A DNA stretch of 64,000 nucleotides from the NCBI RefSeq assembly GCF_900110105.1, contig NZ_FOCL01000004.1, positions 466,495-530,494 on the forward strand, written 5' to 3'. The notes beneath the pieces are model-generated. The model worked only from the letters and a program-made list of their open reading frames with translations, made no database searches and was not told the origin of the DNA. Positions 44,901 to 53,796 of this stretch are shown here, in pieces; the stretch's first letter is position 1, and each line of letters opens with the position of its first letter. The stretch comes from Mucilaginibacter gossypiicola. GTDB taxonomy: Bacteria > Bacteroidota > Bacteroidia > Sphingobacteriales > Sphingobacteriaceae. Both the position numbers and the translations under genes were made by a program.

Positions 44901-45346
44901 TTGATATGAGTGTGTTTTTACAGGGTATTGCTGGAAACAAACTTTTCAATGCTGTTAAATACACTGGTTTAAACGCCTCTATCCAAAACTATAATCTGCT
45001 GGCCGATGCTAAAAACGCATGGACCCCAACTCATACTAATACCAATATTCCGCGGTTATCTGCAAGTGATGCAAACGGCAACTTTGGCAACGTATCTGAC
45101 TTTTATGTTGAGAATGGCTCATATATGCGCATAAAAAACGTAACCCTTGGTTATACACTGCCAAAAGCACTGATGACTAAAATTGGCGTACGCAGCGCCC
45201 GCATTTTTGCTAACGCGCAAAACCTGGCAACATTTACCAAATACACAGGTCTTGACCCGGAGGTTGGTATCAACCAAAACGGTGTTGACTTAGGTTTGTA
45301 CCCACAGTCGAGGATTATTTTAATAGGTGTTAACGTAGGCTTATAA
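41993..45346 (+). CDS. SusC/RagA-type transporter with N-terminal STN signalling domain (second locus)
   Basis: A 1117-residue outer-membrane receptor. A long signal peptide (ending LPSRAFA) is followed by an STN domain at about 45-118 (VTVKFADETMDASLEKLKKAV, NKPLKDVLNALTANTQLEYREKYGTIIIS), then a regulatory-like fold (VTGSVTDKDGPLAGVAV), the VVVVGYGTQKNTDVTGSV plug entry, and a beta-barrel ending in RIILIGVNVGL. The STN domain contacts FecR, so this transporter both imports substrate and signals through the sigma/FecR pair upstream. It is coupled to a SusD and to the GDPD/phosphatase fusion downstream. Confidence 0.96.
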   Translation: MEKSLTRISRRLISAILLLVTTLTAVLPSRAFAERSVSLMDQPVTVKFADETMDASLEKLKKAVNTVAFNYKIDDVAAVKVKANSFVNKPLKDVLNALTANTQLEYREKYGTIIISHKKMVRAPEKITVTGSVTDKDGPLAGVAVRSKTSTAATSTDVNGNFKIIVEKGEVLVFSFIGYKSREVAAGQSPLNITLEADVTGLNAVVVVGYGTQKNTDVTGSVGSLKVTNVKDRSVGSVTEMLQGQIAGVTVLNEGGDPTSGPSIRLRGQSSFNNEGPLMVVDGTIYNGGPIDPSDIESIDVLKDSYAAIYGAKAAGGVILITTKRGKQGKTNLDITAKGGVQNALKILQALNAADYADAINTAYDNAGKTRLPAFDATINPDSRVTRTNWTDALFRTGYIQDYNMNISGGTEKSNFYVSGGYRKNDAILLNTNAIRYNFRVNSDHQINNWLKIGESMSYSYNNGQGANTTSAYTGAILSAIFYPPNASIYNADGSFGGVPAQYAGSYGDVINPVAYLKRLDNSDAVNSFNINPYVEINLIKGLKFRSNLGITKNLETIKNFSTRVLEPGKKFFDNFLFQEQYNARTILAEQTLNYDRTFGNHHVSALAGYTYQNDTQEFFSVNTDNYLSEDPAYRYIINGSLNPTGVPLQGNKNESALISYLGRIGYDYAGKYFINGIIRRDATSLLTSKNRTEVYPGVSAGWLISKESFFPTDAFVSFAKLRASYGQSGNLAGLPSFPTSVSLTKTAGYLGSPAAAITGSAVDGLANLDLKWEKATQTDIGVDLGLMNGKINVTADVFQKRNTRFLFQPPVAAVYGVSNPPFVNGGQITNRGIELAVKYQGAVGEFRYNLAANGSYIKNKIDNILPGQQTILSNPTVRDNLVPVWLQQGYSLYSFFGLKTAGLFQSQDEVNNYKDASGNLIQPNAKAGDIKFQDLNHDGKITEADKTYLGTPFPKFSYGFTANFSYGPFDMSVFLQGIAGNKLFNAVKYTGLNASIQNYNLLADAKNAWTPTHTNTNIPRLSASDANGNFGNVSDFYVENGSYMRIKNVTLGYTLPKALMTKIGVRSARIFANAQNLATFTKYTGLDPEVGINQNGVDLGLYPQSRIILIGVNVGL

Positions 45347-45379
45347 TCAATCAGGAACCATAATTAAGAAGATACAGAG

Positions 45380-46894
45380 ATGAAATTCAAAAATATAATT
45401 AGCAAAGGCTTAATGGGTGTAATGGTTATTGCACTGGCCCAAAGCTGTAAAAAAGGTACTTTAGATAATATTAAACCAACCGGCACTCCAACCAGTACTA
45501 ACTTCTGGAAAACAGCCGACGATGCGCAGGCAGCTGCCAACGGTTTATACGAAAAACAAAGCAACAGCGAAGATCTTTACGGTCGCGGTTTCTTTTGGTT
45601 CATTAACGCCAGTGATGATATGGTTGTAGGCCGTACATCTGCCGACAGGGAAAATATCAAAAACTTTATATGCACTGGTAACGAGAGTAGTATTTACGCG
45701 CCATGGCAATTGCACTTTGTGGTGATGAAACGTGCTAATGACGTGATCAACAATGTGCCAAACATTAACATGGATGCGGCTACCAAAAACTTTATTTTGG
45801 GCCAGGCGTACTTTATCCATGCAGTAATGCACCTGGAGATAGCCGATTTGTACGGTTCAGATAAACAAGGTGCTCCTTTACAAAACCGTACCAATCCGTT
45901 GGCGTTCCCGGCTCAATTGCCTTCAGTTAAAGATAACTATGCCTACATTGAGGCTGATTTGAAAAAAGCAGCTTCTTTATTGCCTTACTTTGATAAGCTG
46001 GCCGCTACCGATTATGGTCGCGCGCATAAAACTGCTGCCTATGCATATCTGGCTAAAACTTACCTGCATGCTAAGGATTATGCCAATGCCGAAAAATATG
46101 CCGATTCGGTTATTCTGAGCGGTAAACATGCGTTGTTAAGCAATTATGCCGATGTATTTAAGATTGCTAATAACTATAGCTCCGAGTATATCTGGTCGGT
46201 AGCAAGTAACCTGAACGGGCAAAGCATTTTACCGGGTGCTATGCTGGAGAACAAGGGATGGGGCTTATATAATGGTTTCGGTTACTATCAGCCTACCAAA
46301 GAGCTTGTCGACGAATTTGAAACCGGCGATAAAAGGCTTGCTGCTACCATCCTTCAAAAAGGTGACAGCTTCCAGTATTTCGGTCAAACTTATACTTACC
46401 CAATCGGCGGTAAAAGCAATAGCTTAACCGGTTACCAGTTTAACAAATACATGGAGCCGTTTAGCTATGCTGGTGGTATTCACGTAAGCCCTAACGGTGA
46501 TGAACCATCAACAGATTTAAACGTGCCATTGTTACGTTATGCCGAAATCTTGCTGATCAAAGCCGAAGCCCAGATTATGCAGGGAAAAAATGGTGACGCC
46601 GCGCTTAATCAGGTACGTGTACGTGCCGGTTTAAAGCCAATCACTAATGCTACTATGGTTAATTTGAAACATGAGCGTCGGGTCGAATTAGCTGGCGAGT
46701 GGAGTGATCGTAACTTCGACCTGGTACGTTGGGGGGATGCACAGGCAATTTACGCAAAACCGTTACACGGTTCGGATGGCTCAGTTGTGTGGAAAGCACG
46801 TAACTTTGACCCGGCGAGGGATAACGTTTGGCCTATTCCGCCAAAGGATATCCAGATAAGCCAGGGCCAGCTGAAACAGAATGCCGGCTGGTAA
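45380..46894 (+). CDS. SusD/RagB-family lipoprotein (second locus)
   Basis: A 504-residue surface lipoprotein. The lipobox is LAQSC with the Cys near residue 23. The family start (TSTNFWKTADDAQAAANGLYEKQ), the AYFIHAVMHLEIADLYGSDKQGAPL helix pair, and the typical C-terminal blocks LLRYAEILLIKAEAQIMQG, KHERRVELAGEWSDRNFDLVRWGDA and NVWPIPPKDIQISQGQLKQNAGW are all present. It binds the substrate of the neighbouring STN-SusC, 33 nt upstream. A terminator follows, but the phosphatase gene starts only 58 nt after the stop codon. Confidence 0.96.
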   Translation: MKFKNIISKGLMGVMVIALAQSCKKGTLDNIKPTGTPTSTNFWKTADDAQAAANGLYEKQSNSEDLYGRGFFWFINASDDMVVGRTSADRENIKNFICTGNESSIYAPWQLHFVVMKRANDVINNVPNINMDAATKNFILGQAYFIHAVMHLEIADLYGSDKQGAPLQNRTNPLAFPAQLPSVKDNYAYIEADLKKAASLLPYFDKLAATDYGRAHKTAAYAYLAKTYLHAKDYANAEKYADSVILSGKHALLSNYADVFKIANNYSSEYIWSVASNLNGQSILPGAMLENKGWGLYNGFGYYQPTKELVDEFETGDKRLAATILQKGDSFQYFGQTYTYPIGGKSNSLTGYQFNKYMEPFSYAGGIHVSPNGDEPSTDLNVPLLRYAEILLIKAEAQIMQGKNGDAALNQVRVRAGLKPITNATMVNLKHERRVELAGEWSDRNFDLVRWGDAQAIYAKPLHGSDGSVVWKARNFDPARDNVWPIPPKDIQISQGQLKQNAGW

Positions 46895-46914
46895 TTGACA
46901 TATTGAAACTTACA

Positions 46915-46937
46915 AAACCGGGCACAGCCCGGTTTTG
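46915..46937 (+). terminator. Short strong hairpin after the second susD
   Basis: AAACCGGGC (46915-46923) and GCCCGGTTT (46927-46935) form a 9-bp perfect stem with a 3-nt loop and a short T tail. It lies 16 nt before the next ATG, so some read-through into the phosphatase gene is likely. Confidence 0.65.
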
Positions 46938-46952
46938 CTATATCTATACCAA

Positions 46953-48788
46953 ATGAAAAAAAGTACTACCCTTATTACGCTGGCAGCGCTGCTGGCAAAC
47001 GCCGGCCTGACGGCCAACGCGCAGGTTAAAAACTACACTGTAGCCGACGCACATTCCCACAACGATTACAAAAACAACATCCCTTTTTACCGGGCCTATG
47101 AAAAAGGTTTCGGTTCTATCGAGGCCGACTGTTATGCCGTTAACGGGCAACTGATGGTGGCACACGATAAAAAGGAGATCGACGCCAAACGGTCATTAAA
47201 GATCTTGTACATAGATCCGCTGATTGAAAAGTTTAAACGAGACCCGCAACGTCATTTAAGGCTGCTTATCGAAATTAAGGAAGATCATAAGGCAGTATTG
47301 CCGCTGGTGATTAAAGAGTTAAAACCGCTTGAACAGTATTTTGATTATGAAGGCCACCCGGGCAGGTTATCGATAGTTATGACAGGGGCAGTGCCACCTC
47401 CGGCAGAGATGACCAACTATCCGGCCTGGATCTCGTTTGACGTAGATCATATGAACGGTTTTACGGCTGAGCAGTGGAAAAAGATTGGCCTGGTAAGTTT
47501 TCCGTTTGGCAAATACATGCACTGGAACGGTAAAGGTGTATTGAATAACGAAGAAATTGCAAGGATAAAAGCGGGGATTGATAGTGTACATAACTCGGGT
47601 AAAAAGGTTCGTTTTTGGGAAACGCCCGATACCAAAAGCAGCTGGCTGGCCCTTATCCGTTTAGGTGTTGATGTAATTGGCACCGATAAAATAGAGGAGC
47701 TTGGCGATTTTCTGGATAAGAAACCCAAAAGCGAATACACTGCGCCGCAGCCATATGCTATTTATAAGCCAACTTATAAATCGGACTGCGCGGTTAAGAA
47801 AGTTAAAAACATCATTTTGTGTATTGGAGATGGTATGGGTTTATCGCAGATCTACTCAACCTATACGGCTAATCGCGGTCAGCTGAATATTTTTCAGATG
47901 CTGAATATCGGCTTTTCGGTAACCAACTCAGCTGATGCTTACATTACTGATTCGGCGGCAGGAGCAACTGCTTTTGCATCTGGTCAGAAAACAAATGACA
48001 GGGCTATCGGTGTTGACCCATCAGGCAAACCTTTAAAATCTCTAGCTGATTATAGCGCTGATGCTGGTAAAAAAGTAGCCGATATTGCTGTTTGCGAATT
48101 AACAGACGCCACTCCGGCTGCTTTTTACGCTCATGATTCGGAGCGGAGTCATTCAGTAGCTATTGCGAGTCAGATCACATCTTCGCCAGTAGATATATTT
48201 TTGGGTTCGGCTTACAAAGATTTTACGCAGCCTGCTAATGGTGAAACTACCGTTGATAAGATGAAAAAAAGAGGATATGCCGTTATCCGTAACTTTGATG
48301 ACTTTTTAAATAGTTCATCGCCAAAGATACTGGCCCTGATGGACGATAGTGTAACCCGCCCTAAAATGGAGGGTAGGGGTAACTACCTGCCGCTGGCATT
48401 CAATAAAGTAACTCAAACATTTAAGAATGCACCAAAAGGTTTTTTTATGATGATTGAGGGTTCGCAGATTGATCACGGTGGTCATGCCAATAACCTCAAG
48501 CAAATAATCACCGAAAACGGCGACTTTGACCGGGTAGTTGGCGACGCCTTGAAATTTGCCGATGAAGATGGTGAAACCCTGGTAATTGTAACTGCCGATC
48601 ATGAAACCGGAGGTTTAACCCTGCTTGATGGCAGCATAAATAACGGCTACGTATGGGGCGATTTTAGTACCAATGATCATACAGGTACCCCGGTTCCTGT
48701 ATTTAGTTACGGGCCGCATTCGTTGGATTTCAGGGGAGTTTATAGTAATACGGAGATCTTTAATAAGATTAAGGCTTTATTGCAATAG
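46953..48788 (+). CDS. Glycerophosphodiesterase-like domain fused to alkaline phosphatase
   Basis: A 611-residue exported two-domain phosphoesterase. A signal peptide (residues 1-24) precedes a PI-PLC/GDPD-superfamily barrel with H34 and H36 in HSHNDY, the E57-x-D59 pair in SIEADCY, and H71-D72 in AHDK, the expected acid-base and metal residues. From about residue 285 comes an alkaline phosphatase domain: D293 in IGDGMG, the nucleophile S334 in TDSAAGATA, H508-H511 in IDHGGHANN, and D549-H550-E551 in TADHETGG. It could cleave glycerophosphodiesters and then remove phosphate. It follows an STN-SusC/SusD set and lies near glpFKD. ATG at 46953 opens the signal peptide. Confidence 0.92.
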   Translation: MKKSTTLITLAALLANAGLTANAQVKNYTVADAHSHNDYKNNIPFYRAYEKGFGSIEADCYAVNGQLMVAHDKKEIDAKRSLKILYIDPLIEKFKRDPQRHLRLLIEIKEDHKAVLPLVIKELKPLEQYFDYEGHPGRLSIVMTGAVPPPAEMTNYPAWISFDVDHMNGFTAEQWKKIGLVSFPFGKYMHWNGKGVLNNEEIARIKAGIDSVHNSGKKVRFWETPDTKSSWLALIRLGVDVIGTDKIEELGDFLDKKPKSEYTAPQPYAIYKPTYKSDCAVKKVKNIILCIGDGMGLSQIYSTYTANRGQLNIFQMLNIGFSVTNSADAYITDSAAGATAFASGQKTNDRAIGVDPSGKPLKSLADYSADAGKKVADIAVCELTDATPAAFYAHDSERSHSVAIASQITSSPVDIFLGSAYKDFTQPANGETTVDKMKKRGYAVIRNFDDFLNSSSPKILALMDDSVTRPKMEGRGNYLPLAFNKVTQTFKNAPKGFFMMIEGSQIDHGGHANNLKQIITENGDFDRVVGDALKFADEDGETLVIVTADHETGGLTLLDGSINNGYVWGDFSTNDHTGTPVPVFSYGPHSLDFRGVYSNTEIFNKIKALLQ

Positions 48789-48817
48789 CTGCAATTAACA
48801 GAAACGATAATAAACCC

Positions 48818-48904
48818 ATGTCATTGCGAGGAACGAAGCAATCGCATGCTATACAGGGGCGGATCGGCTTCCGTGCGATTGCCACGCTGCGCTCGCAATG
48901 ACAT
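48818..48904. repeat. Palindromic interspersed element, copy 4 (inverted)
   Basis: An 87-bp copy whose reverse complement aligns with copy 1 along its length. TIRs are ATGTCATTGCGAG and CTCGCAATGACAT, and inner arms are GCAATCGCA and TGCGATTGC. It lies between the convergent phosphatase and T9SS-protein genes. Confidence 0.85.
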
Positions 48905-48931
48905 GTTTTAGATTTAACAGATAGGGAATGA

Positions 48932-50827
48932 TCAACCTATAATCTGTACCCATCCCGAGTAAACAGTGCCATTCTTCAGGTCGATCTTGTAATAGTAAGT
49001 TCCCGGGGGCAGCCTTTTGCCGTTGTAGGTTCCATCCCATGCCTTCGTGTAGCCTTTAGTACTATATACTATTGTTCCGTATCGGTTAAAAACCTGTGTA
49101 ATGGCATTGTCGTAGGCTCCCAGCGCATCTATTTGCCAGGTGTCGTTTATACCATCGCCATTAGGAGTAAACGTGTTGGGGATGGTGAATTTATCAATAA
49201 CCTTTACCTCAACAGCAGCTTTAGATTCCAGGTTGCACGATCCGGGTTGCAGTACATGCAAAATATAGGTGATGTTGCTGGTTGGAAATACAAAGGGTTC
49301 TAAAGATGTGGTATTGCTGATGTTTTCATTGGGTGTCCAGTAATAAGAAACATTTTCGCCACTTACCTGGGCATGAAGCTGAATCCTATCACCTTTCATG
49401 ACTTCACGTGTGGCGGTGGCGTAGGCTCCGGGGCCCTGGTTTACTGTTAAGGTTACAGCGCTCTTGGCTTTGCAGCTGTTATTGGTCACTTCAACGGTAT
49501 AGGTGGTAGTTTCTTCCGGGGATGCCATTGGGTTGGCAATGTTTGGGTTTGACAGGCCGGTTGCGGGATACCATTTATAGGATGTTCCGCCCGCTGCGTG
49601 GAGCTGGGTTTTATCGCCTTTGCAAATCGCCTTGTTATCGCCAGCATTGGCAACTACAGGTGCGTTTACGTTTACTGTAACCGCAGGCGCAATACTTGAG
49701 CATCCGTTTTTAAATACCGTTACATGATATTGCCCGCTCATGGCCACCGTTGCACTGTTAATCACCGGATTTTGTTGTGCAGACGTAAAGCCGTTCGGCC
49801 CCGTCCAGCTATAACTATCGCCCGTGGATACCGTAAGATAAATATTTTCGCCGGGGCATACCGGCGAACTTGCAGTGGCTGTAACCGGTTCCGGGTTAAT
49901 GATGCTTAACGTTACAGCCGATGAGATCAACCTGCATTGCGCCGAGTTTGTATTACCTTGCTGGGCAACTAATACCCTGTATTGATAATTGCCGGTGGTG
50001 GTAGGTTGATGGAGCGGGTAGGAGCCAGATACAGCGCCGGGAATATTTATCCATCCGTTTGGTGTACTTATTTGCCACTGATAAACAGGATTTTCATAAG
50101 GTAGATCGGATGCGGCGCTAACATTCAAGGTGTAAAACTTATCAGCTTCAGCGCATCCCTGTGCTGTTATGGCTGTTTTGTCGTTTCCAAAATAGGTAGT
50201 AAGTGCAGGGCCGTAGGGGCGTAGTGATATATCGTCAAGGGCTACATCATTGCCGTAACCACCGCTGGCGTTATTGGTCATTTTAATGGTTACATCGCCG
50301 CCGGTTGATGGGGTGTTAAAAGTAATGTTGTATTCCAGCCATCCTAAACCATTATCAATTGGCCCGGTATGATTTGTTTTGGTTTCGAGAGATGTGGTTA
50401 CGGAGAATGTAATATCCGGTTTGATGCCGCCTTGTCTCATCAGGTTAAGCACATAAACGCTGAACCTGTAAGTTGTACCGGGGCACAAAGTTTTAACAGT
50501 TCTTTTATAAAACTCGTCAATAGTATTGGTAGCATCCACAATCATCATGTAGCCATTGGGCCGACCCGGCGTATGATTGCCTGTTTGCAGCCACGATTCG
50601 GGGTACATGCCGGTAGTGGAGTTGGCAATAGTATAGCTGCCTTCACCCGGCTGTGATGGTATGTAATTATAGGTAGTAGAAAAATTCCCGTCATTAATTT
50701 TCGGGCCTATTTGAGCCGATCCGGCCCCAAAGTCCTCAATTAATACCGGTTCCCCCTCCTGCGCTTTCAGGCGCAGGGCGAACTGTGGCGATAGGCATAC
50801 TATCGCCAATAAAGTGATAAATTTCAT
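48932..50827 (-). CDS. Secreted protein with type IX secretion (type B) C-terminal domain
   Basis: A 631-residue extracellular protein. A signal peptide (LLAIVCLSPQFALRLKAQ) is followed by a jelly-roll-like region (about 25-200) and then several Ig/PKD-like beta modules (VTASSPVCPGENIYLTVSTGDSYSWTGPNGF, AGDNKAICKGDKTQLHAAGGTSYKWYPATGL, TREVMKGDRIQLHAQVSG). The last 90 residues are a gliding-motility-type sorting domain: PNTFTPNGDGINDTW, then VFNRYGTIVYST, WDGTYNGKRLPPGTYYYKIDL and GWVQIIG. It should be exported by T9SS and attached to or released from the surface. It is monocistronic. Confidence 0.93.
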   Translation of the reverse strand: MKFITLLAIVCLSPQFALRLKAQEGEPVLIEDFGAGSAQIGPKINDGNFSTTYNYIPSQPGEGSYTIANSTTGMYPESWLQTGNHTPGRPNGYMMIVDATNTIDEFYKRTVKTLCPGTTYRFSVYVLNLMRQGGIKPDITFSVTTSLETKTNHTGPIDNGLGWLEYNITFNTPSTGGDVTIKMTNNASGGYGNDVALDDISLRPYGPALTTYFGNDKTAITAQGCAEADKFYTLNVSAASDLPYENPVYQWQISTPNGWINIPGAVSGSYPLHQPTTTGNYQYRVLVAQQGNTNSAQCRLISSAVTLSIINPEPVTATASSPVCPGENIYLTVSTGDSYSWTGPNGFTSAQQNPVINSATVAMSGQYHVTVFKNGCSSIAPAVTVNVNAPVVANAGDNKAICKGDKTQLHAAGGTSYKWYPATGLSNPNIANPMASPEETTTYTVEVTNNSCKAKSAVTLTVNQGPGAYATATREVMKGDRIQLHAQVSGENVSYYWTPNENISNTTSLEPFVFPTSNITYILHVLQPGSCNLESKAAVEVKVIDKFTIPNTFTPNGDGINDTWQIDALGAYDNAITQVFNRYGTIVYSTKGYTKAWDGTYNGKRLPPGTYYYKIDLKNGTVYSGWVQIIG

Positions 50828-50882
50828 GTGTTTTTACGCATGTCGGCCAGACTTGCAACGCGCTCGCTTGTCTTGCTTAAAA

Positions 50883-50924
50883 GTTTAATCAATGCGGCCG
50901 GGGGACAGCCGGTATTGATTAAAC
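50883..50924 (-). other. Long hairpin upstream of the T9SS gene
   Basis: GTTTAATCAAT (50883-50893) and ATTGATTAAAC (50914-50924) are perfect complements around a GC-rich inner stretch that can extend the stem. It lies 56-97 nt before the start codon and may be a leader hairpin or an operator. Confidence 0.4.
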
Positions 50925-51414
50925 CTGGGTTAATGTTGTGTTTTTTGAAGGGTAGGTTGCAAAAGGAAAGCCATGCCAGAGGCTTAAAACAATGAAGAGT
51001 AGATATGTGCAGCGTGTGAAAATGAAATTTGGCGATTGGCGAAAAATAAATTTGTAAAAAGTACACTAAGTAGCTGTGTTATACTTTTTTTGAAAGTTAT
51101 TGTTTTGAAATATATAGCACAGGTTGTAAAATGTTGTTCACGAAAAATGAATTTCAATGGCGCGATTTTTGTAAGGCTGATGGATTTGATTTTTGATGGT
51201 ATTGTAGCTTGTTTTCTACCATGGATCTCATTGTGGGGAAATAAGTCTACGGTGTCTGGCCTTTTTATTCCATGCAAATGCTATTCCTGTTAGCTCTTTG
51301 CTTAAGTTTTAATTAAATGAACAACTTGAACAAGCGGTATATTAAAGGCACAAAAGGAACGGAATGAACAGGGGAGGGTTTTTAAGAGCCGGGGAGGCGT
51401 AATAATGAGTTTAA
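50925..51414. other. Gene-poor spacer
   Basis: About 490 nt between the T9SS gene leader and glpF. Short open frames on both strands have no domain or signal-like features. I see nothing else beyond the hairpins at either end. Confidence 0.3.
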
Positions 51415-51447
51415 AGACTTACGAAGCTTTTAAAACTTCGTAAGTCT
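51415..51447. terminator. Perfect hairpin after glpF
   Basis: AGACTTACGAAG (51415-51426) and CTTCGTAAGTCT (51436-51447) enclose a 9-nt loop that is itself partly self-complementary (TTTTAAAA). It lies 20 nt beyond the glpF stop on the minus strand. It lacks a clear T-run in that direction, so it could also be a REP-like palindrome. Confidence 0.5.
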
Positions 51448-51467
51448 GGGCCTGTGTCAAATGAGAA

Positions 51468-52199
51468 TTATTGTTTGATTGAAAGATACAATACCGCAGC
51501 AATGGAAGCGCCAACCAACGGAGCAATAACGGGGATCCAGGCATACGCCCAGTCACTGGTACCTTTGCCTTTTATCGGCAACAGCATATGCATGAAACGC
51601 GGGCCGAGGTCGCGGGCAGGGTTTATAGCGTAGCCGGTAGTGCCACCCAATGACAGGCCTATTACCCAAACTAAAAATGCCACCGGAATTGCTCCAATAG
51701 AACCAAGGCCGACAGGTGTTTTAGCCGGCGTAATTTCCGCGCCTGCTATATAGAAAATGGTAAACAGTAATACAAAAGCGCCAATCACTTCACTGGCAAT
51801 GTTTGATACATAATTACGTACGGCGGGGCCAGTGCAAAATACAGCCAATATAGAAGCCGGGTCGTTAGTGCGCTTGAAGTGATCGTAATACATTATCCAT
51901 ACTAAAAAAGCACCTATACACGCACCTGCAAATTGGGCAATGATGTAGGGGATAACATTTGCCCAGGCAAACTTGCCCGCAATGGCAAGCGCCAAAGTTA
52001 CGGCTGGGTTAAGGTGGGCGCCGCTATATGGGCCTGCAACTACTACCCCAACAAAAACGGCCAGGCCCCAGGCCGTGGTGATCACTATCCACCCGCCGTT
52101 ATTTCCTTTGGTATCTTTTAAAACTACGTTGGCCACTACGCCATCGCCTAATAATATAATGAGCATGGTGCCTATCAGTTCGGCTACAAATGGAGACAT
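51468..52199 (-). CDS. glpF: Glycerol uptake facilitator GlpF (aquaglyceroporin)
   Basis: A 243-residue MIP-family channel with six helices and both half-helix motifs: NPA in GAHLNPAVTLA and NPARD in YAINPARDLGPR. The Asp after the second NPAR is the residue usually seen in glycerol-conducting members. It lets glycerol cross the inner membrane by facilitated diffusion. It is the last gene of glpD-glpK-glpF, 25 nt after glpK, in an order where kinase trapping and channel entry are tightly linked. Confidence 0.95.
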   Translation of the reverse strand: MSPFVAELIGTMLIILLGDGVVANVVLKDTKGNNGGWIVITTAWGLAVFVGVVVAGPYSGAHLNPAVTLALAIAGKFAWANVIPYIIAQFAGACIGAFLVWIMYYDHFKRTNDPASILAVFCTGPAVRNYVSNIASEVIGAFVLLFTIFYIAGAEITPAKTPVGLGSIGAIPVAFLVWVIGLSLGGTTGYAINPARDLGPRFMHMLLPIKGKGTSDWAYAWIPVIAPLVGASIAAVLYLSIKQ

Positions 52200-52224
52200 G
52201 TTTAAAGTATTTTAATGGTGGATA

Positions 52225-53739
52225 TTAAATAGCAGATACAGGATAACCGGAATTAGACCAACATTGGGCAGTGCTCACAGCGCGTTTCCAACCCGCAATA
52301 CCGGTTTTTACTTCATCAAGATCATTACCCGGATTGAACTCGGCTTCAACTGCCCATAGATGCTGAATTTCAGCTATATCCTTCCAGTAACCAACGGCTA
52401 ACCCAGCCATATAGGCTACGCCAAGCGCTGTGGTTTCGGTAACTTCCGGCCGGATCACTTTACAGTTCAATACGTCCGATTGAAATTGCATCAGCAGGTT
52501 ATTGGCCGTGGCGCCGCCATCTACACGTAATTCTTTAATTTCCATACCGGCATCGGCTTCCATTGCTTTAAGTACATCCATGGTTTGATAGGCAATGGAT
52601 GCCAGTGCCGCTCTTGAAATGTGGGCGGCTGTAGCCCCGCGGGTTAGCCCGACTATAGCGCCACGCACTTCCGGGTCCCAGTAGGGGGCACCAAGGCCAG
52701 CGAATGCAGGTACAAAGTAAACGCCGGCGGTATCTTTTACGGATGTGGCCAGTTTTTCAATATCCGCCGATGTTTTGATAATGCCGAGACCATCGCGCAG
52801 CCATTGAACAACCGCTCCGCCAATAAAAATACTGCCCTCAAAGGCGTAGGTGATCTCGCCATTTATTTTCCAGGCAATGGTAGTAAGCAGGTTGTTTTTT
52901 GATTTGATAAACTCGTGCCCGATATTCATCAGCATAAAACAGCCGGTACCATAAGTGTTTTTCACCATGGCTTTATCAATGCACATTTGCCCGAATAAGG
53001 CTGCGTGCTGATCGCCGGCTATGCCCGCAATCGGAATCCTTTGCGCAAATATGTTATTGGCGGTATGGCCATATAATTCGCTTGATTGTTTTACTTCGGG
53101 TAGTATACTTTTGGGGATATTGAAGAGTTGTAGCAGTTCATCATCCCATTGCTGGGTGCGGATGTTGAACAGCATGGTTCTGCCTGCGTTGGTTACATCG
53201 GTAGCATGCACTTCGCTGCGGGTTAACTGCCATATGAGCCAGCTGTCAACCGTGCCAAAAGCCAGTTCACCGGCTTCCGCCTGCGCCCTTGCACCTTCAA
53301 CGTTATCTAAAATCCATTTGATTTTTGAACCCGAAAAATAAGCGTCTATCACAAGCCCGGTTTTATCACGGATCATATCGCTGTAGCCGTTTTGTTTTAG
53401 CTCATCACAGAAGGCGGCAGTGCGCCTGTCCTGCCAAACAATGGCGTTATGGATGGGTTCGCCGGTTTTGCGGTTCCATACTATAGTTGTTTCGCGCTGG
53501 TTGGTTATGCCTATGGCTTTGATGTTTCCACCGCCTAAGCCTGCTTTTGCAATTGCTTCTACAGCTACAGAGATCTGGCCGGCCCAAATCTCGTTAGGAT
53601 CGTGCTCAACCCAGCCCGGTTTAGGGAAGTACTGCTTAAATTCTTTTTGCGCCGAAGTAATGATCTTGCCCGCATGATCAAAAATTATGGCCCGCGAACT
53701 GGTAGTGCCCTGGTCGAGCGCTAAAATATATTCCTGCAT
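52225..53739 (-). CDS. glpK: Glycerol kinase
   Basis: A 504-residue FGGY-family kinase that makes sn-glycerol 3-phosphate from glycerol and ATP. The N-terminal [15 protein letters not shown], the [13 protein letters not shown] segment, [46 protein letters not shown]-site NTYGTGCF, and [18 protein letters not shown] all match glycerol kinase closely. The length is standard. It lies 57 nt after glpD and 25 nt before glpF, the usual GlpD-K-F set, and is probably controlled by the divergent DeoR-type regulator. Confidence 0.97.
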   Translation of the reverse strand: MQEYILALDQGTTSSRAIIFDHAGKIITSAQKEFKQYFPKPGWVEHDPNEIWAGQISVAVEAIAKAGLGGGNIKAIGITNQRETTIVWNRKTGEPIHNAIVWQDRRTAAFCDELKQNGYSDMIRDKTGLVIDAYFSGSKIKWILDNVEGARAQAEAGELAFGTVDSWLIWQLTRSEVHATDVTNAGRTMLFNIRTQQWDDELLQLFNIPKSILPEVKQSSELYGHTANNIFAQRIPIAGIAGDQHAALFGQMCIDKAMVKNTYGTGCFMLMNIGHEFIKSKNNLLTTIAWKINGEITYAFEGSIFIGGAVVQWLRDGLGIIKTSADIEKLATSVKDTAGVYFVPAFAGLGAPYWDPEVRGAIVGLTRGATAAHISRAALASIAYQTMDVLKAMEADAGMEIKELRVDGGATANNLLMQFQSDVLNCKVIRPEVTETTALGVAYMAGLAVGYWKDIAEIQHLWAVEAEFNPGNDLDEVKTGIAGWKRAVSTAQCWSNSGYPVSAI

Positions 53740-53796
53740 AATTTGGTTTGGTTTACCTTGGTTTATTTATTGAATATCACATTAAATTTGTTCATT

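Noticed and set aside
50984-51293. Overlapping open frames of 85-97 codons on both strands
   Set aside because: No signal, domain or conserved-looking composition; both overlap each other in an AT-rich spacer with no promoter or terminator that fits them.
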